Positions 8,484-19,105 of a DNA stretch of 64,000 nucleotides are shown here, in pieces. A program made the position numbers and the translations under genes. The DNA lies in the NCBI RefSeq assembly GCF_029846235.1, contig NZ_JARVWP010000008.1:186001-250000 (forward strand). Direction: 5' to 3'. The DNA comes from Bradyrhizobium sp. CER78. Lineage in GTDB: Bacteria > Pseudomonadota > Alphaproteobacteria > Rhizobiales > Xanthobacteraceae. The notes beneath the pieces were generated by a model. That model searched no databases. It had not been told where the DNA came from and was given only the letters and a program-made list of their open reading frames with translations. Position 1 is the stretch's first letter, and each line of letters opens with the position of its first letter.

Positions 8484-8921
8484 CGGCGATCGGCTCTCAA
8501 GAAAAGTTGTACAAACCTGAGGATGCGCCTCATACGCGAATCGGAGGCGATGGCGCAAGTGACGATGGTCAGAAAAATCAATGGTTTCGGCGCTGGCGCG
8601 TTTCGGCTTCGAAGCGAAAGGCGGTTGCCGGGAAAGTGCATCCGCCAGCGGTAACATCATCCGATGCCTCGATCATGCCGCTGGCATGCAAGCAGCGGCA
8701 CACCACACGGTGCATCTCAGGGAGCGTGCGTGAACGCCGGAGGCACTGGCGGCGACCAAGGAAGCACCAGCCCGGTAGACCGGTTCCGCCGGCGCGCCGC
8801 CGCTCGCCCCGTCTTGTTCATGCAAAGGCGCGCCGCTAAAGCCAGCCAGGCTGGCTGCAACGACGCCGTCATTGGGGGATGCCATCCGGTGACGAATTCT
8901 GGGAATGAGGGTGTGCTGCCG
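8484..8921. other. 438-bp divergent intergenic region
   Basis: Lies between the SnoaL-like gene and the CHAT gene. The frame of the CHAT gene is open through 8664-8921 but starts without a ribosome-binding site, and the encoded residues are Arg/Gly-rich and unlike a protein N-terminus. A small palindrome, AGCCAGC-CAG-GCTGGCT, occurs near 8843. No other structure was recognised. Confidence 0.5.
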
Positions 8922-11741
8922 ATGACGACCGCCGGACGCTTCGCACGCGCGCGCAGGGTTGCCGCGTCACTCGGTATCATCACCCTCGCGCTCGGCGCCA
9001 CACTGACCGGGCCGATCGATACCGCTACTGCGCAGAACGCCTCCACCAAGCGCGCGCCGGCGCAAGGTGCCGGCAGCACCCAGGCGATCACCGCGCAGAT
9101 GAAGAACGCCATCGCGCTGACGCGCAGCGGCAAGATCGACGCCGGCGCTGCGCAGCTCACTGCCGCACTCGACGCCGCGGACAAGCTCGACGACGCGCAG
9201 TTCGTAATGGGACAATATTACGACGCGACCGCGACGCTGCGCGCGGTCAAGCGCGACGATCTCGCCGAGAAACTGTTCGTGCGCGCATTCAAGAGCAAGG
9301 CGGCGGCGCAATCGCCGCCCGGCATCGCCGATGTGCTGCTGGAATACGCCATCCTGCTGTCCGACCACGCCAGGATCGCCGAAGCGGTTCCGGTCTACAT
9401 GAAGGGGATCGCGGCCTTCAATGCCTATTGGGGCGAAGGCTCCGAGGAATCGCTGATCGCCAATGACAAGCTCGCGGTCGCGCTGTCGGCCAACGGCTCG
9501 GCGGCGTCGGCGACGAATCTGGGCCGGCACAATTTCGAGCGCTCGGAGAAGGCGCTGGGGCCCGACCATCGCACCACCGCGAAGCTCGCCAACAATTATG
9601 CCGACATGCTGCGCGAGATCGGCGCACCGGCGAAGGCGCTCGAGCTCGACCTGTTCGCGATCGAGAAGCGCGTCAAGCGTTACGGCGAGAACCATCTCAA
9701 CACGCTGGTGACGGTCAACAATGCCGGACAGGATTTCCTCAACCTCGGCCGCTTCGACGACGCCCGCCGCTATTTCCGCCGGCACCGCGCGATCGCGACC
9801 GTGCTGGCGCCGAAGGATCCGAGCTTCGCCGGCCAGGCCGACGCCTGGCTGTTCTACACCGACATGCTCGCCGCCGGCGATGCGCCGACGTCGCCGGCCG
9901 ATCTGGCGCGGCTGGAGGCGATCGTCGCCAATGAGGCGAATTTTGCGGACTTCCTGCGCATAAAAGCGGCGGAGCTCGCTGCCGGCCAACGCGAGCGGCG
10001 CGGCGAGTTGGACGCGGGCATGCGGCCGCGCGAGACGGCGCTGGCGATTTCGACCAAGGCCTTCACCGCGCAGCATCCGCTCTCCTTCGAGATCAAGCTC
10101 GGCATTGCCGTTGCCTTGATCGCGAGCGATCCGAACCGCGCGGTGCGCGCGTTCACCGCGCTCGACCGCGAGATGTTCGAGTGGATGAAGCGCGAGGTCG
10201 GCACCGCGGGCGATCGCGCCGTCGCGGAAGCGATCCGCTCCCATGCCGACCATCTGCTGTTCGCGTTCGGCCGCTTCGCCACCGGGGCCGGCTCCGCTGT
10301 GGCGCAGCCGGCCTTTGCCGCCGCCGTGCTGCGCTGGAAGACGCTCGGCGGCGGCGATGCCACCGCGCTGCGCCGGTTCGAGACGGAGGTCGCGAAGGAC
10401 GTGGAGACCGCGACGCTGGTGCGCACAGCACTGCGACTCAACGGCGAGAAGCAGGAGCTGTTCTCGTCGGGCAATATCGACGACTGGGCACGATCGGTGT
10501 GGCAGCGGCAGGACGCGGCCGAGAAGGCGCTGGGCAAGCGGCTCGATGCGATCGGCGTGAAGCTGCCGCAGGATCCGATCCGTCCCGCGCAGCTGCTCGC
10601 CCCGCAGGAAGCCGTCGTCAACTACTTCATCACGCGGCAGTGGAAGGCGAACCGGCAGTCGAAGGAGCCGCTGGCGGCGACCGTGCTCTACGCCATCGTC
10701 GAGACCGCAACGAGCGAGCCGCGCGTGGTCGATCTCGGCGATCCCGGCAAGACGGTCGACACCGGCGTGCGCACCGAGATCGCGCGGCTGCGGACGACAC
10801 GGGCCACCGTCGCCGGTCTCGACGCCGGGGGGTCCGACACCAGGGCGCTCGACACCAAAGGCCGCTTCCAGAACCTGCACGCGCGGCTGTTCGCGCCGCT
10901 GGAGGCAATGCTGAAGGACAAGACCACGCTCTATGTGGTGCCGGATGGCTTCCTGTTTGCGGTGCCGTTCTCGCTGTTGCCCGGCACCGACGGCGGCCTG
11001 CTGGAGGACAAGTTCACGATCCGGCTGCTGACCAGCCCCGATGCGCTGATCGCGATCCATGCGCGCGAGAAAATCGACAAGACCGGCGCGATGCTGCTCG
11101 CCGGCGGCATCGAATACGGCCAGCCGGGGCCGATGCCGCTGCCCGGCACCAAGACCGAGATCGAGGCGATCGCCAAACTCGCCCGCGCGCGCGGCGCCCC
11201 GGTCGAGATGCTGACCGGAAGCGGCGTCAGCGAAGCTGCGCTGCGCGAGGCGATCGGCAAGGTCCGCATCGCGCATCTGGCAACCCACGGCTTCTATCAC
11301 GACAGCACCGCGTCCGGCCTCGACACGCTGTGGCAGAGCGGCATCGTGCTGTCGGGCGCCGGCGACAGCCGCTGGCCGCTGCGCGACGACAAGGACGGCT
11401 ATCTCTATGCCTTCGAACTGATGGACTGGGACCTGTCCGTGCTCGATTTGCTGGTGCTGTCGGCCTGCGAGACCGGCCGCGGCGACGAGAGTTTTGTCAG
11501 CGGCCTGCGCGGCCTGCCGACAGCGCTCGGCATCGCCGGCGCCCGCCGCGCGCTGCTGACGCTGTGGCCGGTCGCCGACGAAGGCACCGCGAACTTCACC
11601 GTGCGCTTCTATGAGCACCTCGCGGAGGGCATGACCTATTCCGATGCGTTGCGCCAGACCAGGCGCGATGCGCGCGAGGGCAAAGTCGCGGGCGCCCGCG
11701 ACGCCAGCGTGTGGGCGGCGTTCGTGCTGTTCGAGGGCTGA
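8922..11741 (+). CDS. exported TPR-CHAT protein (caspase-like protease fold)
   Basis: A 939-residue protein with a signal peptide (basic start, hydrophobic core at about 13-27, TATAQN cleavage region). Helical TPR-like repeats cover roughly residues 50-280, and a C-terminal CHAT domain covers about 640-935. The predicted caspase-type dyad is complete: His789 in HLATHGF and Cys849 in LSACETGRG. The last residues, WAAFVLFEG, are the usual CHAT ending. The ATG at 8922 was chosen because GAGGG lies upstream and a signal peptide follows at once. CHAT proteins include gasdermin-activating and Craspase proteases, but those are cytoplasmic. Export argues for a periplasmic role. No gasdermin or other obvious target is adjacent. 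Substrate and activity are unknown. Confidence 0.9.
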   Translation: MTTAGRFARARRVAASLGIITLALGATLTGPIDTATAQNASTKRAPAQGAGSTQAITAQMKNAIALTRSGKIDAGAAQLTAALDAADKLDDAQFVMGQYYDATATLRAVKRDDLAEKLFVRAFKSKAAAQSPPGIADVLLEYAILLSDHARIAEAVPVYMKGIAAFNAYWGEGSEESLIANDKLAVALSANGSAASATNLGRHNFERSEKALGPDHRTTAKLANNYADMLREIGAPAKALELDLFAIEKRVKRYGENHLNTLVTVNNAGQDFLNLGRFDDARRYFRRHRAIATVLAPKDPSFAGQADAWLFYTDMLAAGDAPTSPADLARLEAIVANEANFADFLRIKAAELAAGQRERRGELDAGMRPRETALAISTKAFTAQHPLSFEIKLGIAVALIASDPNRAVRAFTALDREMFEWMKREVGTAGDRAVAEAIRSHADHLLFAFGRFATGAGSAVAQPAFAAAVLRWKTLGGGDATALRRFETEVAKDVETATLVRTALRLNGEKQELFSSGNIDDWARSVWQRQDAAEKALGKRLDAIGVKLPQDPIRPAQLLAPQEAVVNYFITRQWKANRQSKEPLAATVLYAIVETATSEPRVVDLGDPGKTVDTGVRTEIARLRTTRATVAGLDAGGSDTRALDTKGRFQNLHARLFAPLEAMLKDKTTLYVVPDGFLFAVPFSLLPGTDGGLLEDKFTIRLLTSPDALIAIHAREKIDKTGAMLLAGGIEYGQPGPMPLPGTKTEIEAIAKLARARGAPVEMLTGSGVSEAALREAIGKVRIAHLATHGFYHDSTASGLDTLWQSGIVLSGAGDSRWPLRDDKDGYLYAFELMDWDLSVLDLLVLSACETGRGDESFVSGLRGLPTALGIAGARRALLTLWPVADEGTANFTVRFYEHLAEGMTYSDALRQTRRDAREGKVAGARDASVWAAFVLFEG

Positions 11742-11923
11742 GACGGACACCGGACGCAAGAGAACGGTGGACATCTCGCAGACCGTTGTCATCTTGACAC
11801 GTCGCGGGACTACGTCCGGTCACATCACAAGGGCCTTCGCCGCCGGATTGCGCAGGGCAGCCCAGCGCGCTAGCGCGCGGGATTTGCTTTGACAGCGGCG
11901 CTGTGATCGGGGACAAGCCGCGC

Positions 11924-12160
11924 ATGCCGAAAAAACCGGGGACCAATCCCAAAGGCGAATTCGCCTTCTTCAACGTCTTCTATGAAGACGGCTCGCAGCG
12001 CTCCAACCGCCGCGTGCCCTCGGAGCTGCTGGGCGGGCTCGACGGCGACGAGCCGGTGCGCGCCTTCCTGCGCGACCAGGACCGCGAGATCGCCGAAAAG
12101 GGCGGCCGCCCGCCGCTCGAGATCAAGTCGATCGAGCGGGTTGGGGCTAAGAAGAAGTAG
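11924..12160 (+). CDS. small conserved hypothetical protein
   Basis: A 78-residue protein beginning MPKKPGTNPKG and ending in a basic GAKKK tail. The centre reads like a compact alpha/beta fold (FAFFNVFYEDGSQRS, then VRAFLRDQDREIAE). GGGGA about ten bases before the ATG at 11924 supports this start. A GTG at 11903 would add seven residues. There is no signal peptide and no recognised domain. It is downstream of the CHAT gene by about 180 bp on the same strand, but no functional link is evident. Confidence 0.75.
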   Translation: MPKKPGTNPKGEFAFFNVFYEDGSQRSNRRVPSELLGGLDGDEPVRAFLRDQDREIAEKGGRPPLEIKSIERVGAKKK

Positions 12161-12279
12161 CGGCGCGAGCTGGTTGCTTCGTCAAGTCCACCCGCTGAAC
12201 CATCTCCGCACGCCATCAGCATCAGAGCAAGCGGTACCCCTCTCCCGCAAGGGGCACTGCTGCTCGTCCCAACCAGGAT

Positions 12280-12388
12280 GTCATCACCCGCGCATGCGCA
12301 TGCGGGTGATCCAGTATTCCAGAGACGCCAGTGCTTGAGCCGAGAGGCCGCGGCGTACTGGATCGCCCGGTCAAGCCGGGCGATGACA
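12280..12388. repeat. intergenic palindromic repeat, family C
   Basis: Starts GTCATCACCCGCGCATGCGC and ends CCGGGCGATGACA, and includes GGCGTACTGGATCGCCCGG identical to the copy at 5072-5151. It occupies most of the gap between two convergent genes (small protein and rpoD). Confidence 0.87.
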
Positions 12389-12475
12389 GCTGAGGGTGGG
12401 ATGCGTAGAACTGGCCCTTGTGGGAGGGGTGGCCGCGGGCGCTGGCGTACGAAATGCATCACGGACTGGCCAAAC

Positions 12476-12502
12476 AAAAACGGCGGGCATTTGCCCGCCG
12501 TT
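12476..12502 (-). terminator. intrinsic terminator of rpoD
   Basis: Ten-bp perfect stem (AACGGCGGGC / GCCCGCCGTT) with a four-base loop, followed on the minus strand by a T-rich run (seen as AAAAA at 12476-12480). It starts 26 bp after the rpoD stop codon. Confidence 0.88.
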
Positions 12503-12527
12503 CTTGTTTCGATGGATGCCGATCGAA

Positions 12528-14657
<2,130 letters not shown>

Positions 14658-14909
14658 TCACTAAGCTCCCGAAACGCGGTCATGCAAAATGGCGCCACGC
14701 ACGCGCATCCGCACGAAATCTAGATTTACTCTCTCGACGCACAAAGGGCGGCGCAAAATCTCGCCACCCCTGTCATCCGTCTCGACGGTTTCCATCTGCA
14801 ATAGCCGCGAGGCTATTAAGTTTCGCTTAACCCTGTTTTTGCAGCCAAACCATGGATTTGGCGAGTCTTTTTGCGGGTTCGGCCGGCGCCGTCCGCAGCA
14901 TTTTTGTTA

Positions 14910-16925
14910 TCAGACATTACGCTGGAACCGGCCCGATAATTCGCCGAACCCTTCAATCAGGGCTTCGGTCCCGTCGGCTTCTGCCATCCGGGCCTGGATA
15001 TCCTGCAACCATGCCAGATTGGCCTCGCTGGAGTCTTCAGCCAAGGCCGCTTCCGCATCTTTTCTTTCCCTAAGTAAGGCGTGGGTTTTCTGATGCAAGG
15101 CAACGAGTTGACGCCAGGTTGATAAAACATCCTCGCGCGCGGCACCGATCTGCGTCCCCCACACCGCCTGGGTTGTGATCGCCCGCTCAACCCTTTGAAG
15201 AATCTGCGATAATCCGCTCGCCTCAAGGTCGGCGCGCATCTTCTCGGCCTGCTCCTCGACATCGGGGGAATGGTGATGATCATGGGCAAAGGCGGCGATA
15301 ATGGCGGCCCTGAGCTTGTGGGCCTCGGGGTGGGCGAGCTCCAGCGCAGCCACCTCCTCCAGATGGTCGTGCAGCAGCCAGGGGTGGTTGATCAGGGATA
15401 GCAGGATCAGCGCCTCGCGGCGGGAGATCGCGCTGCGCTGGCCGCGCATGATCGAGCTGTTGGCGAGCTGCGGGCTCGCGGCCTGATACGGACCCCGTGA
15501 AATCCCGGGGGTCGCGCCGCCCTTGCCGCCAAAGCGGCCGGCCTGGCCGCCTCGGGCCGGGCCACGGGGGGCAAACTGGCGAGGTGATTCGCCGCCGCGC
15601 CCGCCGCCGAAATTGCCCCTGCTGAAGCCGCCGCCGTAACCGCCGTGGCCGCCCTCCGGGGCGAAATTGCGTTGCAGCCGCTCCTGCAGGTCCTGCCGGT
15701 AATAGCGGCGCACCACCTCGTCGCGGATGCCATTGGTCAGCTCGCCGATCCGCGCCTCCAGCGCGGCGCGGCGCTCGGGGGTGTCGAAATTGCCACCCTC
15801 AATCTCGCGCGACCAGATCATGTCGGCGAGCGGACGCGCCGCCGAGATCACATCCTCGATCGCAGCGCGGCCGCCGGAGCGGGCGAGATCGTCGGGATCC
15901 TGCCCTTCCGGCAGCAGCGCGATGCGCAGGCTCTTGCCCGGCTTGAGCTGCGGCAAGGCAACGTCGGCCGCGCGATACGCCGCCTTCTGGCCGGCGCGGT
16001 CGCCGTCGAAGCAGAGGATCGGCTCGTCGACCATCTTCCAGAGCAGGCCAAGCTGGTTCTCGGTCAGCGCGGTGCCGAGCGGCGCGACCGCGCCGGGAAA
16101 GCCTGATGTCACCATGGCGATGACGTCGACATAGCCCTCGACGACGATGAGCTGCGCGCCGTCATGCGCGGCCTGCCGCGCCGTGAACAGATTGTAGAGA
16201 TTGTCGCCCTTGTGAAACAGCGTGGTTTCCGGCGAGTTCAGGTACTTTGCCGGAACGTCCTTTTCCAGCGCACGGCCGCCGAACGCGATGACGCGGCCGC
16301 GGGCATCCGCGATCGGGAACATGACGCGGTCGCGGAAGCGATCGAACGGCACCGGCTTGTCCTCGCCGGACACCAGCAGCCCGGCCTCCACCATGTCTTC
16401 GGTGGAGATGCCCTGCGCGCCCAGATGCTCCTTCAGCGCGAAGCGATCCGGCGGAGCGTAGCCCATCCGGAACTGGAGCTGGGTCGCCGGCGAGATGCCG
16501 CGGTCGGCGAGATAGCCGCGCGCCTTGGCGCCGTTGCGCGAGGCAAGCGTGTCGGCGAAGAATTTGGTCGCGAGTTCCATCACGTCGTGCAGGGTGCGGC
16601 GGCGCTGCTCGTGCCGCGCCGCATCCGGGCTCGCCGCCGGGATCGCCATGCCGGCCATCGACGCCAGCCGCTCGACCGCCTCCGGAAAGGTGACGCCCTC
16701 GGTCTGCATCACGAAGTCGAAGATGTTGCCGTGCTGGCCGGAGGAGAAGTCGTGATAAAACCCCTTCTGGTCGTTGACCGTGAAGGACGGGGTCTTCTCC
16801 TGCTGGAACGGCGATAGCCCCTTCCACTCCCGCCCGGCCTTCTTGAGCTTGACGCGCTTGCCCACGACTTCCGAGACCGGAAGCCGGGCGCGCAGCTCTT
16901 CGAGGAATTGGGGCGTGAAACGCAT
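14910..16925 (-). CDS. dnaG: DNA primase
   Basis: Makes RNA primers at the replication fork. The N-terminal domain begins MRFTPQFLEELRARLP, and the ATG at 16923-16925 is preferred over a TTG seven codons upstream. In the zinc-ribbon region all four metal ligands of the E. coli type are replaced: the block GLSPFQQEKTPSF has Ser and Gln where Cys and His are expected, and GFYHDFSSGQHG has Asp and Ser in place of two Cys. The TOPRIM core is intact, with VVEGYVDVIAM and CFDGDRAGQKA. A Gly/Arg-rich linker at about 422-475 connects to the C-terminal DnaB-binding domain. It is upstream of rpoD on the same strand. Confidence 0.97.
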   Translation of the reverse strand: MRFTPQFLEELRARLPVSEVVGKRVKLKKAGREWKGLSPFQQEKTPSFTVNDQKGFYHDFSSGQHGNIFDFVMQTEGVTFPEAVERLASMAGMAIPAASPDAARHEQRRRTLHDVMELATKFFADTLASRNGAKARGYLADRGISPATQLQFRMGYAPPDRFALKEHLGAQGISTEDMVEAGLLVSGEDKPVPFDRFRDRVMFPIADARGRVIAFGGRALEKDVPAKYLNSPETTLFHKGDNLYNLFTARQAAHDGAQLIVVEGYVDVIAMVTSGFPGAVAPLGTALTENQLGLLWKMVDEPILCFDGDRAGQKAAYRAADVALPQLKPGKSLRIALLPEGQDPDDLARSGGRAAIEDVISAARPLADMIWSREIEGGNFDTPERRAALEARIGELTNGIRDEVVRRYYRQDLQERLQRNFAPEGGHGGYGGGFSRGNFGGGRGGESPRQFAPRGPARGGQAGRFGGKGGATPGISRGPYQAASPQLANSSIMRGQRSAISRREALILLSLINHPWLLHDHLEEVAALELAHPEAHKLRAAIIAAFAHDHHHSPDVEEQAEKMRADLEASGLSQILQRVERAITTQAVWGTQIGAAREDVLSTWRQLVALHQKTHALLRERKDAEAALAEDSSEANLAWLQDIQARMAEADGTEALIEGFGELSGRFQRNV

Positions 16926-17019
16926 CTGGCTCAGGTTCGGCGTCAATCGGACATCGATATAGTGAGGACGCCCTCAGCCTAGCAAGTTTTGGTCACCTGC
17001 TCCCGCTATCCACACCCCT

Positions 17020-17145
17020 GTCATTCCCCGGTGCGCAATTGCGTACCTGAGGGCGATGCGAAGCATCGAGCCCGGAATCCATGCATCCACATTGCCGGTC
17101 TATGGACTCCGGGCTCAGCCCTTACGGGGTGCCCCGGAATGACGA
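17020..17145. repeat. intergenic palindromic repeat, family B
   Basis: Outer arms TGTCATTCCCCGG and CCCCGGAATGACGA, inner arms GAGCCCGGAATCCAT and ATGGACTCCGGGCTC. It lies in the promoter-side gap between divergent dnaG and the chlorite-dismutase-like gene, which is unusual because most copies sit between gene ends. Confidence 0.87.
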
Positions 17146-17202
17146 TGGGGATGATGTCACGACCGAGCTTGCCCCCCGCCCGGTTCCGGGATTGGATAGG
17201 CC

Positions 17203-17757
17203 ATGTTCACGACATTCAGAGGCGGGCAGAGCGGCGGCTGGCAGGTCACGTCCATCACGCGGGTGAAGGGCGAGACGCTGCCGAAGGTCGCGGCGCTGTC
17301 GATCGTTGCGAGCGATGCGATCGCGCTGCCGCTGCTGCCGGCGCAGACCTCCTGGCGGCTCGCCGGTGTTGCAAGCCATCTGCGCTACACCGAGAAGGAA
17401 GAGCGCGAGAAGCTTGCCGCCGTGCAGGCCGGGCTCGGCCGCAGCGAGGCAACGCATGCGGCGCTGATCCCGATCCGGAAATCCGCGGCATGGTGGGATC
17501 TCACGCAGGAGGAGCGCCGCAAGATCTTCGAGGACAAGTCGCACCACATCGCCGGGACCCTGAAATACCTGCCCGCGATCGCCCGCCAGCTGTTTCACGC
17601 CCGCGACCTCGGCATGCCCTTCGACTTCCTGACCTGGTTCGAATTCGCGCCCGAACACGTCACCCTGTTCGACGAGCTGGTCGCCATGCTGCGCGCGACC
17701 GAGGAATGGAGCTTTGTCGAGCGCGAGGTCGACATCCGCGTCGAGCGGGAAGTGTGA
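17203..17757 (+). CDS. chlorite dismutase-like haem protein, short dimeric lineage
   Basis: A 184-residue protein matching the short, dimeric lineage of the chlorite dismutase family known from Nitrobacter. The block IPIRKSAAWWDLTQEERRKI and the later FDFLTWFEFAPEH are family hallmarks. Key residues fall one position after those I recall for the Nitrobacter enzyme: Lys93, proximal haem ligand His115, distal Arg128 and Glu168. The distal Arg is what distinguishes chlorite-decomposing members from haem-synthesis HemQ proteins, so activity on chlorite is plausible though not proven physiologically. There is no signal peptide, so it is cytoplasmic. It is convergent with the next gene and separated from it by four bases. 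No perchlorate-reduction genes are nearby. Confidence 0.85.
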   Translation: MFTTFRGGQSGGWQVTSITRVKGETLPKVAALSIVASDAIALPLLPAQTSWRLAGVASHLRYTEKEEREKLAAVQAGLGRSEATHAALIPIRKSAAWWDLTQEERRKIFEDKSHHIAGTLKYLPAIARQLFHARDLGMPFDFLTWFEFAPEHVTLFDELVAMLRATEEWSFVEREVDIRVEREV

Positions 17758-17761
17758 AGCG

Positions 17762-18160
17762 CTAATGCTCGAGGAATTTTCCTGACCCGATCCGCGGCAG
17801 CTCGGTGACCGGCCAGTTGTAGAGATAGGTCCACGCCTCGCTCACGCTGCCGTCGGCGAGCGTGACCTTGAGCATCTCGCGGAGATATTCGGTCGGCTGT
17901 GGAAAGCCCTCGCCGCAGGCCTCATACATGTCGAATTCGCGCAGCATCGCCTCACGCTCACGCAGGCGAAACAGCTCACCGTGCACGATGTCGGCAGGAT
18001 CGTCAGACGCCACCAGGCCTGGATAATGCTTCACCAGATAGAGCCGGCCGCGGCACTGCGCGGGCCCAAGGAATTCGGCATTGCCCGCGAGCAGCTTCGC
18101 CATCGGGTGGTCGAAGCCGCGCATCAGCGTGCCGTAGACGAAGAGGAGATCGGAGGTCAT
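17762..18160 (-). CDS. gamma-glutamylcyclotransferase-like (GGCT/AIG2) protein
   Basis: A 132-residue single-domain protein of the GGCT fold. The substrate loop YGTLM is at 9-13 and the expected catalytic Glu is E80 in FDMYEACG. The family releases 5-oxoproline from gamma-glutamyl compounds or removes gamma-glutamylamine adducts, and the substrate here is not determinable. It ends four bases from the convergent chlorite-dismutase-like gene. A family B repeat lies directly upstream. Confidence 0.88.
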   Translation of the reverse strand: MTSDLLFVYGTLMRGFDHPMAKLLAGNAEFLGPAQCRGRLYLVKHYPGLVASDDPADIVHGELFRLREREAMLREFDMYEACGEGFPQPTEYLREMLKVTLADGSVSEAWTYLYNWPVTELPRIGSGKFLEH

Positions 18161-18172
18161 TTTAGCGAGTCA

Positions 18173-18274
18173 ATCCGGGATGGTCCGAAGGACCAGACCA
18201 CAGATGCGCAATCTGCGCATCGGGGAATCTCGAGATTCCGGGTCTGGTGCTGGCGCACCATCCCGGAATGACGG
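18173..18274. repeat. intergenic palindromic repeat, diverged family B
   Basis: Outer arms CCGGGATGGT and ACCATCCCGG plus an inner GCGCAATCTGCGC hairpin, ending GGAATGACGG like other family B copies. It separates two minus-strand genes. Confidence 0.75.
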
Positions 18275-18290
18275 GCTAATGTCGAGTACC

Positions 18291-19103
18291 TCAAGCCGCT
18301 ACCACCTCATCCGTGACCACCACGAACTTCGTCAGCGTCATCCGGCCAAAACTCGTGGTAAGCGCGACGTCGGCGGCATCGCGACCGGTCGCCATCAGGA
18401 TGCGGCCGATCCGCGGCACATTGTGGCGAGCATCGAACGTGTACCACTGGCCGGACAGATAGACCTCGAACCAGCCGGAAAAATCCATCGGCGCGGGATC
18501 CGGCGGCACGCCGATGTCGCCGAGATAGCCGGTGCAGTAGCGCGCCGGAATGCCCATGCAGCGGCAGAAGGTCAGCGCCAGATGCGCGAAGTCGCGGCAG
18601 ACGCCGGCGCGGCTTTCATAGACGTCGTGCGCCGACTTCATGTGATGGGCATGCTGATAGCCGAACGTCACGTGGCGGTGCACGAAATCGGTGATCGCCT
18701 GCACCCGCGCCCAGCCCGGCGGTGTGTTGCCAAACAGCGACCAGGCAATGTCGGTCAGCTTGTCGGTCTCGCAATAGCGGCTCGGCATCAGATAGAGCAG
18801 CAAGTCGTCAGGCAATTGCTCGACCGGCAGCTGCTGCGCTGCCGGATTGACGATGTCAGGCAATCCGGAGTCGCGCACCAGCGCGCCGCCGCGGAAGGTG
18901 ACGCCACCGCGAGGGGCAACCAGGCGCCCGCAGACGTTGCCGAAGCCGTCGCGATAGAGGCCGATCGGGACATCCGGCTCGGTCGCAATGCGCTCGGTGC
19001 CGACGATGTCGGCGTAACGCGACGGATGGATCGACAACATGATCACCATCGGGGTCGGCTGCGCCGCCGTGTAGGTGATCTCGAAGCCGACCCTGATCTG
19101 CAT
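18291..19103 (-). CDS. transglutaminase-like protein lacking the canonical His
   Basis: A 270-residue transglutaminase/protease-like protein. Nucleophile Cys169 in RAGVCRDFAH and Asp224 in YTFDARHN are present. The catalytic His, expected in the HAWxEVYL motif, is replaced by Ser209 in FSGWFEVYL. I recall related proteins with the same DFS-WFE pattern, so this seems to be a subfamily trait rather than a mutation. Activity, if any, must use another base. It lies two bases after the next transglutaminase gene in the direction of transcription and is surely co-translated with it. Confidence 0.88.
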   Translation of the reverse strand: MQIRVGFEITYTAAQPTPMVIMLSIHPSRYADIVGTERIATEPDVPIGLYRDGFGNVCGRLVAPRGGVTFRGGALVRDSGLPDIVNPAAQQLPVEQLPDDLLLYLMPSRYCETDKLTDIAWSLFGNTPPGWARVQAITDFVHRHVTFGYQHAHHMKSAHDVYESRAGVCRDFAHLALTFCRCMGIPARYCTGYLGDIGVPPDPAPMDFSGWFEVYLSGQWYTFDARHNVPRIGRILMATGRDAADVALTTSFGRMTLTKFVVVTDEVVAA

Positions 19104-19105
19104 CG

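Noticed and set aside
8967..11792. A 941-codon open frame antisense to the CHAT gene
   Set aside because: Composition is Arg/His/Gln-rich as expected for the reverse of a high-GC coding strand; no ribosome-binding site or domain; the + strand gene has clear motifs.
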